Source: Ruthenibacterium lactatiformans (GTDB lineage Bacteria; Bacillota; Clostridia; Oscillospirales; Ruminococcaceae). Taken from it: a stretch of 64,000 nucleotides of DNA. Position 1 is the first letter of the stretch. Each line of letters begins with the position of its first letter. Positions 59,700 to 64,000 of the stretch are shown here, piece by piece. Below the pieces are notes generated by a model, which was not told where the DNA came from, did not search any database, and saw only the letters and a list, made by a program, of their open reading frames with translations. Made by a program: the position numbers and the translations under genes. The stretch spans positions 1 to 64,000 of the forward strand of contig NZ_JXXK01000005.1 in NCBI RefSeq assembly GCF_000949455.1, read 5' to 3'.

Positions 59700-59996
59700 T
59701 TAGACCATGGATTCGAAGAAGTCGATGCCCTTGGAATCCTTGGTGAGGGTGACGATGGCTTTTTTGGACGAAGCCGTGTAGCCTGCGTGGGCACCCTGGC
59801 GGCGGAAACGACCGCGCACGGAAATGGTGTTCACCTTGGCGACCTTCACGCCGAACAGCTCTTCAGCCGCACGGGCGACGTCCACCTTGGTGGCGTTGGT
59901 GGCAACCTTGAAGGTGTACTTCTTCAGCGCGATGCCAGCCATGGAAGCCTCGGTAATGACCGGGGCGAGGATGATGTCCTGAGCGGGAGTTTTCAT
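59700..59996 (-). CDS. rplW: 50S ribosomal protein L23
   Basis: The product has 98 residues with DIILAPVITEASM and KYTFKVATNATKVDVARAAE. It lies at the tunnel exit where trigger factor and SRP bind. Start and rplD stop overlap by one base (TAATG). Confidence 0.98.
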   Translation of the reverse strand: MKTPAQDIILAPVITEASMAGIALKKYTFKVATNATKVDVARAAEELFGVKVAKVNTISVRGRFRRQGAHAGYTASSKKAIVTLTKDSKGIDFFESMV

Positions 59997-60619
59997 TACG
60001 CAAATACCTCCTCGAGTTTCTTCGCGGCATCCACGCTGATGACGAACTTGCCGCCGTTCAGCACTTCATAGGTGTTGATGCTGTCGGCCGTAGCGGTCTT
60101 GACGCCCGGGATGTTGGCGGCGCTCTTCACGAGCTTCGCGTCCACAGCCGGGGTGACGATGAGCGCCTTCTTGTCGGCGCCGATGGCCGTGAGCATGTTC
60201 ACGACGGTCTTGGTCTTGTACTCGGCGGCCTTCAGCTCGTCGATGACGATGATGTCGCCGCTCTGGGCCTTGCTGCTCAAAGCAGACAGCAGCGCCAGAC
60301 GCTTGACCTTCTTGTTCAGGCGATAGCTGTAATCGCGGGGCTTGGGGCCCAGCGCTACACCGCCATGCGTCCACTGCGGGCTGCGGGTAGAGCCCTGGCG
60401 CGCACGGCCGGTGCCCTTCTGGCGCCACGGCTTGCGGCCGCCGCCGGACACTTCGCTGCGCGTCTTGGTGCTCTGCGTGCCCTGACGCTGATTGGCGAGG
60501 AAATTCACAACAGCCGCGTGCATAACTTTTTCATTGGGAGTGATGCCAAAGACGGCGTCGGAAAGCTCAACCGTGGATACCTTCTTGCCGTTCATATCTA
60601 AAACGTCAAATTTTGCCAT
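59996..60619 (-). CDS. rplD: 50S ribosomal protein L4
   Basis: The product has 207 residues. The tunnel loop has RSEVSGGGRKPWRQKGTGRA, then GSTRSPQWTHGGVALGPKPR in pieces, and the globular part ends DAAKKLEEVFA. In E. coli L4 also controls the S10 operon; this is not shown here. Confidence 0.98.
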   Translation of the reverse strand: MAKFDVLDMNGKKVSTVELSDAVFGITPNEKVMHAAVVNFLANQRQGTQSTKTRSEVSGGGRKPWRQKGTGRARQGSTRSPQWTHGGVALGPKPRDYSYRLNKKVKRLALLSALSSKAQSGDIIVIDELKAAEYKTKTVVNMLTAIGADKKALIVTPAVDAKLVKSAANIPGVKTATADSINTYEVLNGGKFVISVDAAKKLEEVFA

Positions 60620-60633
60620 GATGCTTTCCTCCT

Positions 60634-61266
60634 TTACGCCTTCACGCTGTCAGAGATGCAAACCACGCTGCCCTTGGGGCCCGGGATCGCACCTTTGATA
60701 GCGATCAGATTATTTTCTGCGTCAACCTTGACGACCTTGAGGTTCTGGATGGTAACGCGCTCGGCGCCCAGATGGCCCGGCAGGCGTTTGCCCTTGAACA
60801 CGCGGGACGGCGTGGAGCAGGAGCCCATGGAACCGGCGTGGCGCGCCACAGGGCCGGTGCCGTGGCTTTCACGCAGACGGTGCTGGTTCCAGCGCTTGAT
60901 GGCGCCGGCGTAGCCCTTGCCCTTGCTGGTGCCCACAACGTCGATGCGGTCGCCCACGGCGAACACGTCGGCCTTGAGGATATCGCCCACGTTCATGGCG
61001 CTGATGTCGTCCAGGCGGAACTCACGCAGCGTGCGCTTGGGCGCGACGTCCGCTTTATCGAAGTGGCCCTTGGCGGGTTTCGAAACCTTCTTGGCCGAAA
61101 TATCGCCGTAGCCCAGCTGAACGGCCACATAGCCGTCGCTCTCCACCGTTTTCTTCTGCACGACCGTGCAGGGGCCTGCTTCCACAACCGTGACGGGCAC
61201 GACTTTGCCGTTCTCGTCAAAGATCTGGGTCATGCCCATCTTCTTGCCGATGATACCTTTTTGCAT
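60634..61266 (-). CDS. rplC: 50S ribosomal protein L3
   Basis: The product has 210 residues with KGIIGKKMGMTQIFDENGKV and the loop RESHGTGPVARHAGSMGSCS near the peptidyl-transferase centre. AGGAGGC precedes the ATG. A structured gap of 117 bases separates it from rpsJ. Confidence 0.98.
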   Translation of the reverse strand: MQKGIIGKKMGMTQIFDENGKVVPVTVVEAGPCTVVQKKTVESDGYVAVQLGYGDISAKKVSKPAKGHFDKADVAPKRTLREFRLDDISAMNVGDILKADVFAVGDRIDVVGTSKGKGYAGAIKRWNQHRLRESHGTGPVARHAGSMGSCSTPSRVFKGKRLPGHLGAERVTIQNLKVVKVDAENNLIAIKGAIPGPKGSVVCISDSVKA

Positions 61267-61383
61267 TTCGTTTTGCCTCCTAACAGGTTATTGGTTGATG
61301 CCGTTCACGGGGCACCAACATGACCTCTCCTACGAGAGCTGACAAACGGGGAACCCGCTGCATTGTCCTTTTATAAAAAAGAA
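61267..61383 (-). other. Structured intercistronic gap between rpsJ and rplC
   Basis: On the minus strand it can fold GGGTTCCCCG with CGGGG-type partners, CTCTC-GTA-GGAGAG, and GGTGCC with the GGCATC region. Such a long gap in this operon is unusual and may hold a cis-acting RNA. No coding frame fits. Confidence 0.45.
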
Positions 61384-61695
61384 TTACAGCTTGATCTCGA
61401 TGTCAACGCCGGCGGGGAGCTGCAGGCTCGTAAGAGCCTCGACCGTCTTGTTGGACGGCTTCAGGATGTCGATGAGACGCTTGTGGGTGCGGTTCTCGAA
61501 CTGCTCGCGGCTGTCTTTGTACTTGTGTACCGCGCGCAGGATCGTGATGACCTCTTTGTCAGTGGGAAGAGGGACCGGGCCGGACACGCGGGCGCCTGTG
61601 CGCTTCGCCGTTTCCACGATCTTCTCCGCCGCGCTGTCGATGAGGGACGCATCGTAGCTCTTCAAACGAATCCTGATTTTCTCCTTGACTGCCAT
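61384..61695 (-). CDS. rpsJ: 30S ribosomal protein S10
   Basis: The product has 103 residues with KIRIRLKSYDASLIDSAAEK and SGPVPLPTDKEVITILRAVH. It also joins antitermination complexes as NusE. The ATG at 61695 follows AAGGAGG; the longer open frame upstream is leader sequence. First gene of the S10-spc-alpha operon. Confidence 0.97.
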   Translation of the reverse strand: MAVKEKIRIRLKSYDASLIDSAAEKIVETAKRTGARVSGPVPLPTDKEVITILRAVHKYKDSREQFENRTHKRLIDILKPSNKTVEALTSLQLPAGVDIEIKL

Positions 61696-62017
61696 TTGTT
61701 TCGCCTCCTTAAAATTTTGCGTGGGACGAACCATTCGATAAATACTGAACACTGCGCCGGGTGTTTCACGCCATTGCATCAGAAAATCCGGTGAACCGCC
61801 ATGCAGTTCCTCCGGAAGCACTTTCAGCAAATTAGTGTGGACATTGGTTTGAGGGGAGCAACTTCCCGCAAACGTATCCCTTTGCATTCAGTATTCTTTC
61901 GCCCGGTTCATTGATCGGACATACTCGGCGGAAAAACCGGCACAAAGTGCCGCAACCTCCCGCGTCAACGCATATCGCTGCCCTGCGAAAATGCAGGGCA
62001 TTCGCAGTCGCCTAATA
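61696..62017 (-). promoter_or_regulatory. Leader region of the S10 operon
   Basis: About 315 bases lie between the promoter and rpsJ. The region has no convincing gene. Such a leader is long enough for autogenous control, but no known leader structure was recognised by eye. Confidence 0.45.
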
Positions 62018-62046
62018 ATAATACCAAAAACCCCTGCGCAATGCAA
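62018..62046 (-). promoter_or_regulatory. Promoter of the S10-spc-alpha operon
   Basis: Minus strand TTGCAT (62041-62046), a 17-base spacer and TATTAT (62018-62023) with an extended TGG. It overlaps the rqcH terminator stem. Confidence 0.65.
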
Positions 62047-62055
62047 GGGTTTTTG
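62026..62055 (-). terminator. Terminator downstream of rqcH
   Basis: Minus strand AAAAACCCTTGC pairs with GCGCAGGGGTTTTT, imperfect in the centre, ending in the T-tract. It lies 90 bases after the rqcH stop. Confidence 0.65.
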
Positions 62056-62144
62056 ATAAATTTTATAAGAAGTTTTCGATTTTACGCTTTGCACAGAACC
62101 CCCGATTTTCACCGGGCGGCGCTTGGTTATTTTGCCGCGCCTGC

Positions 62145-63908
62145 TCATTTCGCCCGCAGGCGCTCCGCCAGCGCCGGGTCCGGCGTGACGACGGCCGTCT
62201 CGTAAGGGTCGTACAGCACCATGCCGGGCTTTGCCCCGTTCGCCTTCCAGACGTTCCGCACCTCGGTATAATCCACCTGCACCTTTGCGCCGCCGTTCTG
62301 GCTGGAGTGCACCGCCGCAAGGACGGCCGCCTCCGTCTTGGTGGTGTCCGGCACGGGCTGTCCGCCGCTGAGCACCACCGCGTGGCTGCCGGGCGCGTTC
62401 TTCACATGGAACCAGACATCCCTACCCCGCGCGGTCTTGAGCGTCAGCCTGTCGTTTTGGGCATTGTTCCGTCCCACCAGGATGGGGAAGCCGTCCGAGG
62501 ACACATACCGCAGAAAATCCGCAGGCTTCTGCTTTTTGTCCTTCGCTTTATAATACTTCAGGTATCCCTGACTCTTCAGCTCGGCGCGGATCTCCGCCAG
62601 CGCGGCCTCGCCCTCGGCCGTCTCCACCTCGTATTGCACCGTAGCCAGATACTCCGCCTCCGCGTCGCTTTCCGCGATCAGCTCCGTCAGCATGCGGGCG
62701 GCCGTCTGTTTTTTCTTGTATTCCTTAAAATACTTCTGGGCATTGGCGCTGGGCGAAAGGCGCACATCCAGCGGGATCGTCACTTCCTTACCGTCATAGT
62801 AATTCGTCAGCGTCACGTTTTTCGCGCCGCGCTGGATGGCCCACAGATTGGCACTCAGAAGCTCACCGTAAACGCGCAGTTCCTCCGAGGCCGCACTCTG
62901 CGCCTGTTCCTCCCGGCGGGCGGCGGCTTTGCGCACGGCACGCTCGTGCAGATTGTGCACGGTCTTTGCCAAATCGCGGCTCTTCTGACGCAGGCGCTCC
63001 GCCTTGTCCTTGGCTGCGTAGTAGCTCTCCAGCAGTTCCGAATAGCTGCCGTATTCCACAAGATCCGCCCCGCTGTACTGCGTCAGCGGCAAAAAGCTGA
63101 ATTCCACCGGGCGCCCGTCCACCACAACCGCCACCGGCGTGCCGCCGTCCGCGTAAGCCGCCTGAACAAAGGTCACCGCCTCCAGCAGAGCCGCCTTTTC
63201 CTGCTCCGTCATCCGGCTGGCGGTCACGTCCCGCCCGCCGAAAGCGCGGTACGCGGCTTCGCGGCAAACCACCGGGCCCACGCCGCCCGTTGTCTTGATG
63301 AGTGCCTCCGCTACGGGCAGTTCTTTCTGCGACACCGCCGCCACGATGCCCGCCGCGCTGACGCCCAGAAACGACGCCTTCTGCGGCTGGGGCGGCAGCG
63401 TGTAAGCAAGGCCCGGCAAAAGCTGCCGAACCTCGCTGTCCTCAAAGTCCACGCGTTTGAGCGCGTCGATGATCTTCCCCTCCGCCGCCGGGTTTGCCGG
63501 GTTTTTCGTCTGCACCAGCACCAGGTTGGAATACCGGCCCATCAGCTCGGCCGCCATCGTGTTCACCACGGTGTCGCCCATTTCGTTGGTGCACTGGAAG
63601 TCAAAAAACAGAATGCGCTCGTCCGGCAGCGTGCGCACCTCCAACAGCCGTCCGCCCGTGAAATGCTTGCGCAGCAGCATGCAAAACGAGGGCGGCGTCT
63701 GCGGATTCTCAAACGTCTCTTTTGTCAGGCACGCGCGGGCCGAGCCGCTGCGGGCCGAAAGGAACAGGCGCGGATTGTCCGTGCGCGTGCGCAGATTGAG
63801 TACGACCTCGTCCCGGGTCGGCTCGAATATTTTATCGATCCTCGCGTCCGCCAGTGCGGCGGACAGCTCTTTTGCGCACAGCGCAAGGGCAGCGGCGTCT
63901 AAAGCCAT
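62145..63908 (-). CDS. rqcH: Rqc2 homolog RqcH (NFACT protein)
   Basis: The product has 587 residues. The NFACT-N part holds PPSFCMLLRKHFTGGRLLEV (72-91), the middle is a long coiled coil (about 270-420, for example KAAARREEQAQSAASEELRV), and the NFACT-R part holds GRNNAQNDRLTLKTA and WFHVKNAPGSHAV. RqcH binds stalled 50S subunits and recruits tRNA-Ala for alanine tailing. At the position of the catalytic Asp-Arg pair of the B. subtilis protein this one reads Glu97-Arg98 (PDERIL). The ATG at 63908 has AAGGAG upstream. Confidence 0.93.
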   Translation of the reverse strand: MALDAAALALCAKELSAALADARIDKIFEPTRDEVVLNLRTRTDNPRLFLSARSGSARACLTKETFENPQTPPSFCMLLRKHFTGGRLLEVRTLPDERILFFDFQCTNEMGDTVVNTMAAELMGRYSNLVLVQTKNPANPAAEGKIIDALKRVDFEDSEVRQLLPGLAYTLPPQPQKASFLGVSAAGIVAAVSQKELPVAEALIKTTGGVGPVVCREAAYRAFGGRDVTASRMTEQEKAALLEAVTFVQAAYADGGTPVAVVVDGRPVEFSFLPLTQYSGADLVEYGSYSELLESYYAAKDKAERLRQKSRDLAKTVHNLHERAVRKAAARREEQAQSAASEELRVYGELLSANLWAIQRGAKNVTLTNYYDGKEVTIPLDVRLSPSANAQKYFKEYKKKQTAARMLTELIAESDAEAEYLATVQYEVETAEGEAALAEIRAELKSQGYLKYYKAKDKKQKPADFLRYVSSDGFPILVGRNNAQNDRLTLKTARGRDVWFHVKNAPGSHAVVLSGGQPVPDTTKTEAAVLAAVHSSQNGGAKVQVDYTEVRNVWKANGAKPGMVLYDPYETAVVTPDPALAERLRAK

Positions 63909-64000
63909 TGTTTTCTCCTTTTTCCATCCGGGCCAAAGCATTTCATCCCGCACACGCCCGGCAGCGGTTTCACCGGCGCGTTATCACTCACGCCGCAGAT
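63909..64000. other. Window end, no feature seen
   Basis: Only 92 bases, upstream of rqcH. No clear promoter; a promoter or the end of the next gene may lie outside. Confidence 0.4.

Noticed and set aside
61888..62148. Minus-strand frame of 86 codons upstream of rpsJ
   Set aside because: It starts at the rqcH end, crosses the terminator and the S10 promoter, and has no recognisable product.
62307..63902. Plus-strand frame of 531 codons across rqcH
   Set aside because: Shadow frame rich in Arg/His/Gln; rqcH on the other strand carries all NFACT motifs.

Overview
The window looks like the chromosome of a GC-rich gut Clostridium relative (Bacillota, Clostridia, probably Oscillospiraceae/Ruminococcaceae-like). 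This placement is inferred. It rests on strong AGGAGG ribosome binding sites, frequent GTG/TTG starts, extended -10 promoters, a C+ (zinc) S4, a type Z S14, rpsD inside the alpha operon, a lid-zinc adenylate kinase and many lipoproteins. No tRNA, rRNA or CRISPR array was seen.

Region 1 (1-13 kb). A 145-bp structured tandem repeat runs off the left edge and is followed by sfsA. Next comes a peptide-uptake cluster: a divergent DppA-like lipoprotein, an XRE-cupin regulator, DppB/C/D/F-like transporter genes, a dipeptide-epimerase-like enolase-superfamily enzyme and a CocE-type serine hydrolase. A near-identical palindrome sits just downstream of the -10 box of both transporter promoters, which suggests one operator set for the regulator. 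A long-form PRPP synthetase and a membrane-anchored XRE regulator follow.

Region 2 (13-32 kb). First comes an ABC exporter operon (ATPase, permease, PH-like protein). Then a glycan-utilisation locus: Gfo/Idh/MocA oxidoreductase and GH38 alpha-mannosidase (-), a YesM/YesN-type two-component system, a sugar ABC transporter (binding protein plus two permeases, no ATPase), a DUF4965/glutaminase-like six-hairpin protein, a second oxidoreductase (+), and a divergent GH43-like hydrolase (-). The kinase gene and the binding-protein gene share a similar upstream element of about 38 bp.

Region 3 (32-46 kb). Mixed housekeeping and accessory genes: a cation/proton antiporter with a P-II-like gene, a PPi-type phosphofructokinase, two lipoproteins, an AT-rich P-loop kinase, MarR-flavodoxin, GNAT, and a MoxR-DUF58-transglutaminase operon. 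Mobile-element traces include a 118-bp inverted-repeat element, a dispersed hairpin repeat in two copies and a transposase-less IS200/IS605-like element.

Region 4 (46-64 kb). The complete S10-spc-alpha ribosomal operon on the minus strand (rpsJ to rplQ, with secY, adk, map, infA and rpoA), followed on the same strand upstream by rqcH. The notable oddity is ribosomal protein L30, which carries an N-terminal tail of about 80 residues rich in Lys/Ala/Pro and resembling histone H1.
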